From Salmonella enterica subsp. enterica serovar Choleraesuis (GTDB taxonomy: Bacteria; Pseudomonadota; Gammaproteobacteria; Enterobacterales; Enterobacteriaceae), in the NCBI GenBank assembly GCA_022846635.1, contig AP025685.1:3534001-3598000 (forward strand): 64,000 bases of DNA. Reading direction: 5' to 3'. Positions 9,643-19,142 of this stretch are shown one piece after another (within the stretch, counting starts at the first letter, position 1; every line of letters starts with the position of its first letter). Both the position numbers and the translations under genes were made by a program. The notes beneath the pieces are model-generated. The model searched no databases, was not told the DNA's origin, and saw nothing but the letters and a program-made list of their open reading frames with translations.

Positions 9643-10074
9643 TTAGTGGTGACCGTGGCCACCTGGCCCGCCGTGACCACCCGGGCCACCGCCATGCCAT
9701 CCTGGACCACCGTGCCCACCGGGGCCACCACCGTGCCCACCGGGGCCACCACCGTGCCCACCGGGGCCACCACCGTGCCAACCAGGGCCTCCATGACCGC
9801 CAGGCCCACCGTGCCAACCACCAGGACCACCGTGATGAGGATCGTGCCAGTCATGACGATGATAGTCATTACGGTGCCAGCGATTATCACGCCAGGCATA
9901 ATGCCTTTGCCACCATGCTCGCTCACGCCAGCTACCGCCATCCCAATAATGGCCGTAGCCATCGTAGTCACCAATCTGAAGCGAAACCGACGGTAGCAAA
10001 GTAATAGATTCAGCCTGAGCCACCAGCGGGGCGCCCAGTACCAGAGCTAAAACCAGAAGTAGTGATTTCGGCAT
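9643..10074 (-). CDS. yaaX: YaaX-like DUF2502 secreted protein with Gly/His-rich repeat tail
   Basis: The product is 143 residues when started at 10074 ([16 protein letters not shown]), which gives a clean signal peptide ending near AQAE. The next section, [18 protein letters not shown] and YYWDGG-like aromatic motifs, matches E. coli YaaX and the DUF2502 family (YpeC, YaaX), whose function is unknown. It is probably periplasmic. The C-terminal half is almost only Gly, His, Pro and Trp, built from seven-residue repeats, and is much longer than in E. coli (about 98 residues in all). Such His-rich tails could bind metal, but this is inference. It lies between yaaA and thrC as in E. coli. Confidence 0.85.
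   Translation of the reverse strand: MPKSLLLVLALVLGAPLVAQAESITLLPSVSLQIGDYDGYGHYWDGGSWRERAWWQRHYAWRDNRWHRNDYHRHDWHDPHHGGPGGWHGGPGGHGGPGWHGGGPGGHGGGPGGHGGGPGGHGGPGWHGGGPGGHGGPGGHGHH
9708..9779. repeat. 21-bp tandem repeat inside yaaX
   Basis: About 3.4 copies of a 21-bp unit, anchored by CCGTGCCCACCGGGGCCA at 9710, 9731 and 9752 and partly at 9773, encode the heptapeptide GGGPGGH in yaaX. The copies are identical, which points to recent slippage or unequal exchange and probable length variation between strains. Confidence 0.9.
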
Positions 10075-10253
10075 GATATACCTCGTTACCGTTATCAAAC
10101 GAATAATAAACTATGAATCATTATATTCATCCGCCATCGGTAAATCTGTCACTGCAATCCGAATCTTAGCTCCAACGCACCAAACGCAACTTTCTCCTTT
10201 TTTTATCCGTCAAATCTCCACGTTCTCTCCATAATGCCCGACTATCGACGGCA

Positions 10254-11540
10254 TTAACGGCGGCTTAAGAGCCAACTACGGAGTTCAGAAAAATCAGCAG
10301 GCATGCGCTCGGATAACAACGGAAGGTCGGCGCGTTCAGCCAGCTCAGCCGGAAGCGGCAATGTAACGCCTAAAATAGACTCTACGCTCTCTTTAAATTT
10401 CGCCGGATGCGCCGTGCCTAAAAACAGGCCGAACTCACCGGGCTGCAAATTGTCGCGCAGCGCGTGCCAGGCAATTGCCGCATGCGGCTCGCTGATATAA
10501 CCCTGCTCATAGAGATCACGCATCGCTTCACGAGTAGTTTCATCATCCACCGCAGCATAGCCCAGCTCATTAAGACGCCAGACTTTACGGCGAAACAGCT
10601 CTTCAACCCGCGGCCAGTTGTTAGGCTGGCTTACATCCATTGCGTTCGATAGGGTGGCAACGGTCGCTTTCGGCTGCCATTCACCGTTTTCTAAGAAGCG
10701 TGGCACGGTATCATTGGCATTAGTTGCCGCCACGAAGCGTTTAATCGGCAGGCCCAAAGATTTAGCCAGCAGCCCGGCGGTCAAATCACCAAAGTTACCG
10801 CTTGGCACCGAAACCACCAGCTGGTTACGGGCTTCCTGCGGCAACTGGGCGACGGCTTCAAAGTAGTAGCAAATTTGCGCCAGCAAGCGGCTGATATTGA
10901 TGGAGTTGGCAGAGTTTAGCCCCAGCGCCAGTTTCAGCTCTTCGTCGTCAAACGCCTGTTTGACCAGCGCCTGACAGGCATCGAAATCGCCCTCGATAGC
11001 CACAGTTTCGATATTGCCCCCCAGGGTGCAGAACAATTTTTCCTGCAACGGGCTTATCTTGCCTTTCGGATAAAGGATAACTACCCGCACGTTCGGCAGG
11101 CCATAAAAGGCGTGCGCTACCGCAGCGCCCGTGTCGCCCGAGGTTGCGGTCAAAATAGTTACCGGTTTGTCGCCACTAATATGGGTCAGCATCTGAGCCA
11201 TAAAGCGGCCACCGAAGTCTTTAAAAGCCAGAGTTGGGCCGTGGAACAGCTCAAGGCAAGCCACATCTTCGCTCACTTTTGCCACCGGTGCCGGGAACGC
11301 AAATGCGCTGGCCACTCGCTGCTCAAGGATATCAGCCGGGATCTCGTCTTCGATAAATGCACTCAGAATTTTTGCACTGCGCGCGACGAAATCCATGTCC
11401 AGCATGGCGTCAATTTCGGTCAGTGAGAATTCAGGCAGAGCGTGAGGAAAAAACAGCCCCTGTTGCGAACCCAACCCCTGAGTGACTGCCTGTGCGAAAC
11501 TGACTTGCTCGTTATGATCTTTAAGATTGTAGAGTTTCAT
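10254..11540 (-). CDS. thrC: Threonine synthase
   Basis: The 428-residue product is the length of E. coli ThrC. It is a PLP enzyme that converts O-phospho-homoserine to threonine, the last step of the pathway. It starts MKLYNLKDHNEQVSFAQAV and carries the PLP-lysine motif PTLAFKDFGGRFMA near residues 100-113 and the phosphate-binding SVPSGNFGDLTAG. It is the third gene of thrABC, three bases after thrB, so translational coupling is likely. Regulation is through the thrL attenuator far upstream. Confidence 0.97.
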   Translation of the reverse strand: MKLYNLKDHNEQVSFAQAVTQGLGSQQGLFFPHALPEFSLTEIDAMLDMDFVARSAKILSAFIEDEIPADILEQRVASAFAFPAPVAKVSEDVACLELFHGPTLAFKDFGGRFMAQMLTHISGDKPVTILTATSGDTGAAVAHAFYGLPNVRVVILYPKGKISPLQEKLFCTLGGNIETVAIEGDFDACQALVKQAFDDEELKLALGLNSANSINISRLLAQICYYFEAVAQLPQEARNQLVVSVPSGNFGDLTAGLLAKSLGLPIKRFVAATNANDTVPRFLENGEWQPKATVATLSNAMDVSQPNNWPRVEELFRRKVWRLNELGYAAVDDETTREAMRDLYEQGYISEPHAAIAWHALRDNLQPGEFGLFLGTAHPAKFKESVESILGVTLPLPAELAERADLPLLSERMPADFSELRSWLLSRR

Positions 11541-11543
11541 TAG

Positions 11544-12473
11544 TTATCCTATTTCTCTGGCCCCCGCCGAATCCAGGCGGCAAATATGAACGAAGCCTTC
11601 CTGGTTTTGCAGATAGTGTTCCTGCAGCCAGCGGGCGGTATGTTGGGCGACGGATTGATCGTCGCACAGGGCAAATAATGTTGGGCCAGAACCGGAAATG
11701 CCGCAGGCAACCGCTCCCAGCTCACGTACGGTGGCGCGTGCTTCCTTGAATCCCGGCAGCAGGCGAGCACGATACGGTTCGGCGATAACATCCTGCATTA
11801 ATGACGCAGCCAGCGCTGGCTGGCGGGTATGGCAGGCGTGAATAAATCCCGCCAGATGGCGACCATGGGCCACAATATCCTGGCGGCGATACTGAGCAGG
11901 CAAAATCGCCCGCGCTTCGGCAGTGGAAACCTTAATGCCTGGATAGGCCAATACCCACAACCACTCATCAAAACAAGGAACCGGCTGGCTAATGATGCCC
12001 TGCTCCTCAAGCATTAACTGCATTCCCCCTAAAAAGCAGGGAGCCACATTGTCGTAATGTACACTGCCGGAAATCCGTCCTTCCAGTTCCCCCATTAATG
12101 CCAGCAGTTGGGTATCATTCAATGGACGGCCACAGTGTTCATTCATCGCCATTAATCCCGCCACGACTGAGCAGGCGCTGGAGCCAAGGCCGGAACCAAT
12201 TGGCATTCCTTTTTCCAACGTCATCGCTACCGGTACGGTTTGATTAATCTCCTGGCAGAAACGCTCCCAGCATTGGTAAACGATATTTTCATGCGGCTCA
12301 GAAGGTAGCTTACTGGCAAAGCGACCTACGTTGTTCAGGCTAAAGGTTGCAGCCGCTTCAACGGTGACAATATCGCCCAGCAGTGAACCATCAATTGGCG
12401 TTACCGCCGCCCCCAGCACATCAAACCCGACGCTCATATTGGCACTGGAAGCCGGAGCATAAATTTTCACCAT
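11544..12473 (-). CDS. thrB: Homoserine kinase
   Basis: This 309-residue GHMP-family kinase (E. coli ThrB has 310) phosphorylates homoserine with ATP. The GHMP loop is visible as [16 protein letters not shown] near residues 90-105, and the N terminus [24 protein letters not shown] is characteristic. The start lies one base after the thrA stop codon, and the stop lies three bases before thrC, which indicates tight translational coupling in the operon. Confidence 0.97.
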   Translation of the reverse strand: MVKIYAPASSANMSVGFDVLGAAVTPIDGSLLGDIVTVEAAATFSLNNVGRFASKLPSEPHENIVYQCWERFCQEINQTVPVAMTLEKGMPIGSGLGSSACSVVAGLMAMNEHCGRPLNDTQLLALMGELEGRISGSVHYDNVAPCFLGGMQLMLEEQGIISQPVPCFDEWLWVLAYPGIKVSTAEARAILPAQYRRQDIVAHGRHLAGFIHACHTRQPALAASLMQDVIAEPYRARLLPGFKEARATVRELGAVACGISGSGPTLFALCDDQSVAQHTARWLQEHYLQNQEGFVHICRLDSAGAREIG

Positions 12474-12474
12474 G

Positions 12475-14937
12475 TTAAACTCCTAGCTTCCATGACAAAG
12501 TGCGTAACAAGTCCGCGAAGACCCCGGCCGCCGTCACGTCGTTACCGGCCCCGTAACCACGCAGCACTAGCGGCAACGGCTGGTAATAGTGGCTATAAAA
12601 TGCCAGCGCATTCTCACCGTTTTTCACTTTATACAGCGGATCGTTGCCATCTACTTCGGCTACCTGCACCTTGCAGTTGCCTTGCTCGTCAATGACACCG
12701 ACATAGCGCAGCACTTTACCTTCATCTCTCGCCTTCGCAACCCAGGCGGCAAACCGATCATCCAGCGAATCAAGCCGTGCCATAAACTCTGGCACTTCGC
12801 CGCTGTCATCAAAGTCAGCAGGTAATACCGGCTCAATAACGATATCGCTCAGTTCTAGCTGACGCCCGGTTTCACGCGCCAGGATTAACAGCTTGCGCGC
12901 CACATCCATACCAGAGAGATCGTCACGCGGATCCGGCTCGGTATAGCCCATTTCCCGGGCCAGGTCGGTCGCCTGCGACAGGCTCATACCTTCATCCAGC
13001 TTGCCGAAAATAAACGACAGAGAGCCAGAAAGAATGCCAGAGAAACGTTGTAACTCATCCCCAGCGCTGAGCAGATTTTGCAGGTTTTCAATAACCGGCA
13101 GCCCCGCGCCAACGTTGGTGTCATAGAGAAATTTACGACGGCTACCGTCGGCTGCCTGGCGCAGCGCCCGATAGTAAGCGTGCGACGAAGTGTTAGCTTT
13201 CTTATTCGGAGTAACGACGTGGAAACCTTCACGCAGGAAATCTACGTACTGATCCGCCACGGCCTGGCTGGAGGTACAGTCAACAATAACCGGGTTTAGC
13301 AGGTGGTACTCTTTTACCAGGCGGATAAGGCGGCCCAGATTGAACGGCTCATTAGCCTCGGCAAGCTGAGACTGCCACTGATTGAGATCTAAGCCATGGA
13401 CGTTGGTAAGCAGCGCCTTCGAATTGGCTATCCCGCACACCCTCAGGTCGATATGCTTATTGCGCAGCCATTGTTGCTGGCGCTTAAGCTGCTCCAGCAG
13501 CGCCGCCCCTACGCCGCCAACGCCGATAAGAAATACCTCAATGACCTGGTCGGTATTAAACAGCATCTGATGGGTTACACGCACACCGGTGGTGGCATCA
13601 TCGTTATTAACCACGACCGAGATAGAACGTTCTGACGAGCCCTGGGCAATGGCTACGATGTTGATATTGGCTCGCGCCAGAGCCGCGAAGAATTTAGCGG
13701 AGATGCCGCGCAGCGTACGCATCCCGTCGCCAACCACCGAAATAATGGCCAGTCGTTCGACAATATCCAGAGACTCCAGCAAGCCCTCTTTCAACTCAAG
13801 ATAGAATTCGTCCTCCAGCGCTCGCCGCGCCCGCGCCATATCGGCCTGCGGCACGCAAAAGCTGATGCTGTATTCTGAGGAGGACTGGGTGATAAGCACC
13901 ACTGAGATGCCATTGCGCGACATAGTGGCGAATACCCGCGCCGCCATGCCCACCATTCCCTTCATGCCCGGCCCTGAGACGTTAAACATCGCCATATTAT
14001 TCAGGTTAGAAATGCCCTTAACCGGCAGGCCATCTTCTTCACCATCCGGACCAATCAGGGTGCCGGGAGCCTGAGGGTTAGTGGTATTTTTTATCAGACA
14101 TGGGATTTGGAACTGGGCGATAGGAGAGATGGTACGCGGGTGGAGAACTTTAGCGCCGAAGTAAGATAGCTCCATCGCCTCCTGATATGACATTGACTTC
14201 AATAACCTGGCGTCTGGTACCTGGCGAGGGTCGCAGGTATACACGCCATCTACATCAGTCCAGATTTCACAGCAATCCGCCCGCAGGCAAGCCGCCAGCA
14301 CCGCCGCAGAATAGTCAGAACCATTGCGGCCCAAAACTACCAGCTCGCCCTTTTCGTTACCAGCGGTAAAGCCTGCCATCAGAATAACATTCTGCTCCGG
14401 AATACGGCTTGCAGCGATACGACGAGTGGATTCAGCAATATCGACCGAGGAATCAAGGTAGTGTCCAAATGCCAGCAGCTTTTCAACCGGATCCAGCACC
14501 GAAACCGTGCGCCCGCGAGCTTTCAGCAGCTCAGCCATAATGGCAATGGAAAGCTTTTCACCGCGACAGATTAGCGCCGCGTTAACGCTGTCCGGACACT
14601 GTCCGAGCAGGCTAATACCATGGAGAACATGACGAATTTGTGCAAATTCGCGATCCACCAGATGCTTGAGTTCAGGCAGCGAAAATCCCGACTGGCGCTC
14701 TGCAAGCCCTTGTAGCAACTGTTCGAAAATCTGCTCGGCATCGCTGAGATTCGGCGCGGCGTCCTGGCCTGCGATCGTTTTTTCGATCATTGCCACCAGA
14801 TGGTTAGTAATCTTTGCCGGAGCAGACAGCACCAGCGCTGCCTGCCCCTGACTGGCATTACTTTCCAGGATATCTGCCACCCTCACAAATCGCTCGGCAT
14901 TGGCCAGCGACGTACCGCCAAATTTCAACACTCGCAT
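12475..14937 (-). CDS. thrA: Bifunctional aspartokinase I / homoserine dehydrogenase I
   Basis: This 820-residue fusion has the exact length of E. coli ThrA. The N-terminal aspartate kinase (about 1-250) starts [20 protein letters not shown]. Two ACT-type regulatory domains (about 310-460) bind threonine for feedback inhibition. The C-terminal homoserine dehydrogenase (about 465-820) opens with the NAD(P)-binding [17 protein letters not shown]. The enzyme catalyses the first and third steps from aspartate to threonine. It is the first structural gene after the thrL attenuator. Confidence 0.98.
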   Translation of the reverse strand: MRVLKFGGTSLANAERFVRVADILESNASQGQAALVLSAPAKITNHLVAMIEKTIAGQDAAPNLSDAEQIFEQLLQGLAERQSGFSLPELKHLVDREFAQIRHVLHGISLLGQCPDSVNAALICRGEKLSIAIMAELLKARGRTVSVLDPVEKLLAFGHYLDSSVDIAESTRRIAASRIPEQNVILMAGFTAGNEKGELVVLGRNGSDYSAAVLAACLRADCCEIWTDVDGVYTCDPRQVPDARLLKSMSYQEAMELSYFGAKVLHPRTISPIAQFQIPCLIKNTTNPQAPGTLIGPDGEEDGLPVKGISNLNNMAMFNVSGPGMKGMVGMAARVFATMSRNGISVVLITQSSSEYSISFCVPQADMARARRALEDEFYLELKEGLLESLDIVERLAIISVVGDGMRTLRGISAKFFAALARANINIVAIAQGSSERSISVVVNNDDATTGVRVTHQMLFNTDQVIEVFLIGVGGVGAALLEQLKRQQQWLRNKHIDLRVCGIANSKALLTNVHGLDLNQWQSQLAEANEPFNLGRLIRLVKEYHLLNPVIVDCTSSQAVADQYVDFLREGFHVVTPNKKANTSSHAYYRALRQAADGSRRKFLYDTNVGAGLPVIENLQNLLSAGDELQRFSGILSGSLSFIFGKLDEGMSLSQATDLAREMGYTEPDPRDDLSGMDVARKLLILARETGRQLELSDIVIEPVLPADFDDSGEVPEFMARLDSLDDRFAAWVAKARDEGKVLRYVGVIDEQGNCKVQVAEVDGNDPLYKVKNGENALAFYSHYYQPLPLVLRGYGAGNDVTAAGVFADLLRTLSWKLGV

Positions 14938-14961
14938 TGTTCTTCCCCTTGATTTTGGTCA

Positions 14962-14998
14962 AAAAAAAGCCCGCACTGGTCAGGTGCGGGCTTTTTCT
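14962..14998 (-). terminator. thr operon attenuator
   Basis: Between thrL and thrA, AGCCCGCAC at 14969-14977 pairs with GTGCGGGCT at 14985-14993, and the thr transcript then runs into eight T residues (A run at 14962-14969 on the + strand). This is the classic rho-independent attenuator. When threonyl- and isoleucyl-tRNA are plentiful, the ribosome finishes thrL and the terminator forms; starvation favours an antiterminator. The mechanism is established for E. coli and inferred here from the same layout. Confidence 0.93.
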
Positions 14999-15016
14999 AC
15001 TGTTTCCTGGTACGCG

Positions 15017-15088
15017 TCAGCCCGCTCCGTTACCTGTGGTAATGGAGGTGGTCGTGGTAATTGTAGTAATCAGGATGACGCGATTCAT
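15017..15088 (-). CDS. thrL: thr operon leader peptide
   Basis: A 23-residue leader reads MNRVILITTITTTTSITTGN then GAG, with eight Thr and four Ile codons, the two amino acids sensed by the attenuator. The E. coli leader has 21 residues with the same bias and the same TTGNGAG end. The stop lies 19 bases before the attenuator region. The N terminus is slightly longer and different from E. coli, while the regulatory Thr/Ile core is kept. Confidence 0.93.
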   Translation of the reverse strand: MNRVILITTITTTTSITTGNGAG

Positions 15089-15122
15089 GGATGTTGTGTG
15101 CTCGTAATAACGTTTCCTATAT

Positions 15123-15151
15123 TGGTTAAAGTATCTGCCTTGCTAAGTCAA
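15123..15151 (-). promoter_or_regulatory. Probable thr operon promoter
   Basis: On the minus strand, TTGACT at 15146-15151 is followed by a -10-like TTTAAC or TAACCA at 15123-15130, a 15-17 base spacing. TACTTTAACCAATATAGG in this stretch is shared with the recalled E. coli thr promoter. It ends 35 bases upstream of thrL. Confidence 0.7.
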
Positions 15152-15284
15152 CGAATTTCTTATTTTGAACGCTTTTTAATCACACCAAAAACACGCTGGA
15201 AACCAGAACATTAACCACAGGAAAGACCAGGTAAAAGCTAAATAATCGCCTGATTAGTAGAAAAAAAAGCTATAATTCAGCCTA

Positions 15285-15977
15285 TTATTCTGCGATCTTT
15301 TTTTCGATATCATGCAGCAATCGATGCAACATCGCGGTGTCTCTCTGCTCAAGAACGCCAAGCCGCTGCTCCAGCCATTCACGCAATTTGCGGTCATCGC
15401 TGACCTTCAAACGCTCTAGTAAATCCATACTGCGTTTACGCAAAGCTGCAAGCTGGCCAGACCCTGTTTCACTTTCCGGCTGGCAGAGTGGAGCGTTACG
15501 CAGCAATTCAGACAATTGATAGCAATACACCATCACAGCCTGCCCAAGGTTAAGCGATGGGTAATCAGCCACCATCGGTACGCCAGTTAAAACGTCGGCC
15601 AGCGCCAGCTCCTCATTGGTAAGCCCGGAATCCTCCCGGCCAAATACCAGCGCCATACAACCCATCCACTGCGCCTTCTCGCGCATTATCGGCACTAACT
15701 CCTGCGGCGTAGCGTAGTAATGGAATTTAGCCCGGCTACGTGCCGTAGTCGCGACAGTGAAATCCACATCATATAGCGCCTGTTCGAGTGAATTAAAATG
15801 CTGAATATTATCAATAATATCTGATGACCCATGAGCCACATAGCGGGCGGCAGGCAGTAAATGAGCCTCGCTCTCGACGATACGCATCTCATTGAAACCC
15901 ATGGTTTTCATAGCACGCGCCGCCGCGCCAATATTTTCCGCCCGGGCCGGAGAGACCAGGACAATCGGTATACGCAT
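15285..15977 (-). CDS. yjtD: SpoU/TrmJ-family RNA methyltransferase homologue YjtD (LasT)
   Basis: The 230-residue product starts MRIPIVLVSPARAENIGAAA, which matches E. coli YjtD; the longer open frame to 16022 is not supported by homology. The knotted SPOUT fold is indicated by the ARAENIGAAARAMKTMGF N terminus and by LVFGREDSGLTNEEL and SLNLGQAVMVYCYQL, the S-adenosylmethionine-binding loops of the TrmH/TrmJ group. The RNA target is not known to me. It lies upstream of thrL on the same strand, as in E. coli. Confidence 0.92.
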   Translation of the reverse strand: MRIPIVLVSPARAENIGAAARAMKTMGFNEMRIVESEAHLLPAARYVAHGSSDIIDNIQHFNSLEQALYDVDFTVATTARSRAKFHYYATPQELVPIMREKAQWMGCMALVFGREDSGLTNEELALADVLTGVPMVADYPSLNLGQAVMVYCYQLSELLRNAPLCQPESETGSGQLAALRKRSMDLLERLKVSDDRKLREWLEQRLGVLEQRDTAMLHRLLHDIEKKIAE

Positions 15978-16316
15978 AACTCCCCCGATGAACAACTTAT
16001 CGCCAAACTTGTGCTTTAACACGCATAATTTGCGATGAAAATTTACTTATTCACAACATATTTGATACATTTAAGCCAACCAAATATATTAGTGACATTT
16101 ATGATTATTTAGGTATTGAATTCAGGATTATAGCCCACAAATCCCTATAGACTATTGTTTGTAGGGTATAAAAAAGCGCTCTCCCGGCTCATAAATCGGG
16201 CAAATCGCGTTAATTAATCACTCACTGTGATTACTTTTTGTTATTAAAGTAATGTAACATTAGTATCCGCCAGGCTATGAATTCTTGACCAGGCTGTTAA
16301 CGTGCTACAATTTAAC

Positions 16317-16330
16317 TTGATATATGTCAA
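16317..16330. promoter_or_regulatory. FNR-like binding site upstream of arcA
   Basis: TTGATATATGTCAA is a near-perfect FNR box (TTGAT-N4-ATCAA), 282 bases upstream of the arcA start. E. coli arcA is activated by FNR under anaerobiosis and has a long leader, so position and motif both fit. Binding is not demonstrated here. Confidence 0.72.
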
Positions 16331-16399
16331 CGAAGCGTAGTTTTATGGGGTGTCTGGACCATCGCAGCCTGTTATGTCGCTGTTAAAATGGTTAGGATA

Positions 16400-16513
16400 T
16401 CAGCCGTTTTTGACACCGTCGGGTCTAAAAGGAAAAGTACCCACGACCAAGCTAATGATGTTGTTGACGTTGATGGAAAGTGCATCAAGAACGCAATTAC
16501 GTACTTTAGTCAC
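16400..16513 (-). CDS. yjjY: YjjY-like small ORF opposite the arcA leader (doubtful)
   Basis: A GTG-initiated frame of 37 codons reads VTKVRNCVLDALSINVNNII followed by SLVVGTFP, near-identical to my recollection of E. coli YjjY (46 residues) for the first 28 residues. One extra T in a TTTT run near 16414-16417 then shifts the frame, and translation ends early at TGA (16400-16402). Removing that T would restore the E. coli-like tail ILTILTAT. The DNA conservation may reflect the arcA leader on the other strand rather than a protein. I regard this as either a frameshifted small gene or a false gene over a conserved leader. Confidence 0.4.
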   Translation of the reverse strand: MTKVRNCVLDALSINVNNIISLVVGTFPFRPDGVKNG

Positions 16514-16611
16514 GTTACGCCAGAGCATGTTAATTCAGGGCATGTAATCTGGCAGGTCAGGGACTTTTGTACTTCCTGTTTTGATCTAGTTGGCAATTTT
16601 AGGTAGCGAAC
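16514..16611 (+). promoter_or_regulatory. Proximal arcA leader
   Basis: The 98 bases before arcA, with the upstream stretch 16331-16513, form a long leader downstream of the FNR-like box. They show no supported gene on the + strand. The area between 15978 and 16316 is AT-rich and holds the probable yjtD and arcA promoters; I see nothing else in it. Confidence 0.4.
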
Positions 16612-17328
16612 ATGCAGACCCCGCACATTCTTATTGTTGAAGACGAGTTGGTTACACGCAACACGTTAAAGAGTATTTTTGAAGCAGAAGGCTATGACGT
16701 TTTCGAGGCAACTGATGGTGCTGAAATGCATCAGATTCTGTCCGATAACGATATCAATTTAGTCATCATGGACATCAACCTGCCAGGCAAAAACGGCCTG
16801 CTGCTGGCTCGTGAACTGCGCGAGCAGGCAAACGTAGCGCTGATGTTCCTGACTGGCCGCGATAACGAAGTGGATAAAATCCTCGGTCTGGAAATTGGTG
16901 CTGATGATTACATCACTAAACCATTTAATCCTCGTGAACTGACTATCCGCGCTCGTAACCTGCTGTCCCGCACCATGAATCTGGGTGCCGCTGGCGAAGA
17001 GCGTCGCAGCGTTGAAAGCTACAAATTCAACGGTTGGGAGCTCGATATCAACAGCCGCTCTCTGGTTAGCCCGGCAGGTGAGCAGTACAAGCTGCCGCGC
17101 AGTGAATTCCGCGCGATGCTGCACTTCTGCGAAAATCCAGGCAAAATTCAGACTCGTGCCGAACTGCTGAAAAAAATGACCGGTCGCGAGCTTAAGCCGC
17201 ATGACCGTACGGTTGACGTAACCATCCGTCGTATCCGTAAGCATTTTGAATCAACTCCGGATACTCCTGAAATCATCGCGACCATTCACGGTGAAGGCTA
17301 TCGCTTCTGTGGCGATCTCCAGGAATAA
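16612..17328 (+). CDS. arcA: Aerobic respiration response regulator ArcA
   Basis: The 238-residue OmpR-type response regulator is almost identical to E. coli ArcA. The receiver domain (1-120) has Asp54 in [12 protein letters not shown] as the phosphoacceptor, and the winged-helix DNA-binding domain (about 134-234) ends [11 protein letters not shown]. Phosphorylated by ArcB under low oxygen, it represses aerobic respiration genes. The start [12 protein letters not shown] is preceded by a purine-rich site. It is monocistronic with a strong terminator. arcB is not in the window, as expected. Confidence 0.98.
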   Translation: MQTPHILIVEDELVTRNTLKSIFEAEGYDVFEATDGAEMHQILSDNDINLVIMDINLPGKNGLLLARELREQANVALMFLTGRDNEVDKILGLEIGADDYITKPFNPRELTIRARNLLSRTMNLGAAGEERRSVESYKFNGWELDINSRSLVSPAGEQYKLPRSEFRAMLHFCENPGKIQTRAELLKKMTGRELKPHDRTVDVTIRRIRKHFESTPDTPEIIATIHGEGYRFCGDLQE

Positions 17329-17344
17329 CTGAGAGTCAGTTACT

Positions 17345-17374
17345 AAAAAAGCCAGTCTATGACTGGCTTTTTTT
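17345..17374 (+). terminator. Rho-independent terminator of arcA
   Basis: GCCAGTC at 17351-17357 pairs with GACTGGC at 17361-17367 around TAT, with six A before and seven T after. It lies 16 bases past the arcA stop codon. Confidence 0.92.
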
Positions 17375-17591
17375 ATTTCCGAAACTAATGAGAAACCGAA
17401 TTTATATTCCAGGCTCACGCCATAATTAATCACCAGCGTAAAATGTCACGTTATGACAATTTTTACCGTCATAGTGCCGAGATCTGGCAAAACAAATTTA
17501 ACTGTTTTAGGACGTAACAGATTAATTTTCAGCTCATTGTTAATACTACCCGCTAAACCGGGCAGTATTATTCTTCGAAAATAAGATAACT

Positions 17592-18071
17592 CTATTCAGC
17601 AGACTTCCAGTCCATAATTGGTACGGCGCTAATAGCATTTTTAGGCGAGCCATCAACGACTTTATCTGAGTAGGTCAGATAAACCAGTGCATGACGCTTC
17701 TCATCATAGAAACGTACCACCTGGAGCTTTTTAAACACCAGCGAAGTGCGTTTTTGAAAAACCACATCACCGTTAGACTTCCCGGATTTTATCTTATCTG
17801 ACAGAGTTACCGGCCCCACCTGCTGGCAGGAAATTGCGGCATCTGCCGTATCTTCCGCAAGACCCAGCCCACCTTTGATACCGCCGGTTTTTGCCCTTGA
17901 AATATAGCAGGTTACGTTCTGAACCTCCGGGTCGTCAAAAGCCTCAACCACGATTTTGTGGTCCGGGCCTATCAGTTTGAATACTGTATCCACCGAGCCA
18001 ATTTGTTCAGCAAATACGCTCGAGCTTGCCATCAAAAATAATAAGAATGAGAGACTTTTTTTGTGTGTCAT
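17592..18071 (-). CDS. creA: CreA family protein
   Basis: The 159-residue product has a signal peptide ([20 protein letters not shown], then cleavage near AEQIG) and the full CreA domain, matching E. coli CreA (157 residues) from [20 protein letters not shown] onward. It is an exported protein of unknown biochemical function. The start at 18071 is preferred over 18128 because it gives the signal peptide directly. In E. coli creA heads creABCD; here creB, creC and creD are missing and arcA is the next gene, 263 bases away. Confidence 0.92.
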   Translation of the reverse strand: MTHKKSLSFLLFLMASSSVFAEQIGSVDTVFKLIGPDHKIVVEAFDDPEVQNVTCYISRAKTGGIKGGLGLAEDTADAAISCQQVGPVTLSDKIKSGKSNGDVVFQKRTSLVFKKLQVVRFYDEKRHALVYLTYSDKVVDGSPKNAISAVPIMDWKSAE

Positions 18072-18272
18072 TGTATTAACGGATCCAACATTTACATTTA
18101 CAACTTCGTCTGATTTCAGGTAAAACAATAGTGTTTCATGTTCTTAGAAATCAGCACCCGCCCTAATAAAATTCGCATTCATCAGTTGTTAAAAAAACAC
18201 CGAATGCCACAAGATTCTAAAATGATATTATCGCTATTTTAGTACTGTCGCTCGTCAGGATGAGGAAATACT

Positions 18273-19142
18273 ATGGATCAGGCTGGGATCATTCACGATC
18301 TACTTACCTGGCTGGAAGGCCATTTGGACCATCCCCTATCATTAGATAACGTAGCTGCTAAAGCAGGATACTCCAAGTGGCACTTGCAGCGTATGTTTAA
18401 AGATGTAACGGGCCATGCAATTGGCGCCTACATCCGCGCTCGCCGTTTATCTAAAGCCGCCGTTGCGCTGCGTCTGACTGCCCGACCGATCCTGGATATC
18501 GCATTGCAGTATCGCTTCGATTCACAACAGACCTTTACCCGCGCATTCAAAAAGCAGTTTGCACAGACGCCGGCATTATACCGCCGCGCGCCAGAGTGGA
18601 GTGCATTCGGCATCCGTCCGCCAATCCGCCTGGGCGAATTTACCCCGCCGCAGCCGCATTTTGTCTCGCTGCCAGAAATGCATCTGGTCGGGCTGACTCA
18701 GAGCTATAGCTGCACGCTGGAGCAAATAAGCCAGCACCGGGCAGATATGCGCACCCAATTTTGGAATCACTTTTTAAGCCACTCGCCGTCCATGCCGCCA
18801 GTGCTGTATGGCCTGCACGAATCGCATCCGAGCCTGGAACGGGATGATGAGCAGGAAATCATGTACACCACGGCGGTGTTGCCTGAACTGGCCAACGGTA
18901 TGCTGCCTGAGTCCTGGCCGGTCACGTTAGCCGGTGGCGAATATGTTCAGTTTAACTATTCAGGACCAACTGAAGGGCTGCAGGCCTTTGTCCTGACTCT
19001 GTATGGCACCTGTATGCCAATGCTGAACTTAACCCGCCGCCGTGGCCAGGATATCGAACGCTTCTATCCTGGGGAGGATATGAAAGTAGGCACCTCCCCC
19101 GATACGATTCGCTGCGAATACCTGATTCCGGTACGCCGTTAA
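18273..19142 (+). CDS. rob: Right origin-binding protein / AraC-family activator Rob
   Basis: The 289-residue product has the E. coli Rob length. The N-terminal AraC/XylS DNA-binding domain (1-110) is nearly identical, with two helix-turn-helix units (DNVAAKAGYSKWHLQRMF and ALQYRFDSQQTFTRAFKK). The C-terminal GyrI-like domain (about 120-289) is more variable and binds inducers such as bile salts and fatty acids in E. coli. It activates the marA/soxS/rob regulon of efflux and stress genes. It is divergent from creA, and its last four bases overlap the end of gpmB. Confidence 0.96.
   Translation: MDQAGIIHDLLTWLEGHLDHPLSLDNVAAKAGYSKWHLQRMFKDVTGHAIGAYIRARRLSKAAVALRLTARPILDIALQYRFDSQQTFTRAFKKQFAQTPALYRRAPEWSAFGIRPPIRLGEFTPPQPHFVSLPEMHLVGLTQSYSCTLEQISQHRADMRTQFWNHFLSHSPSMPPVLYGLHESHPSLERDDEQEIMYTTAVLPELANGMLPESWPVTLAGGEYVQFNYSGPTEGLQAFVLTLYGTCMPMLNLTRRRGQDIERFYPGEDMKVGTSPDTIRCEYLIPVRR

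Noticed and set aside
9436..9996. 186-codon Thr/Val/Pro-rich frame over yaaA and yaaX
   Set aside because: It reads the yaaX minisatellite in the antisense direction. The DUF2502 frame with signal peptide is the supported one.
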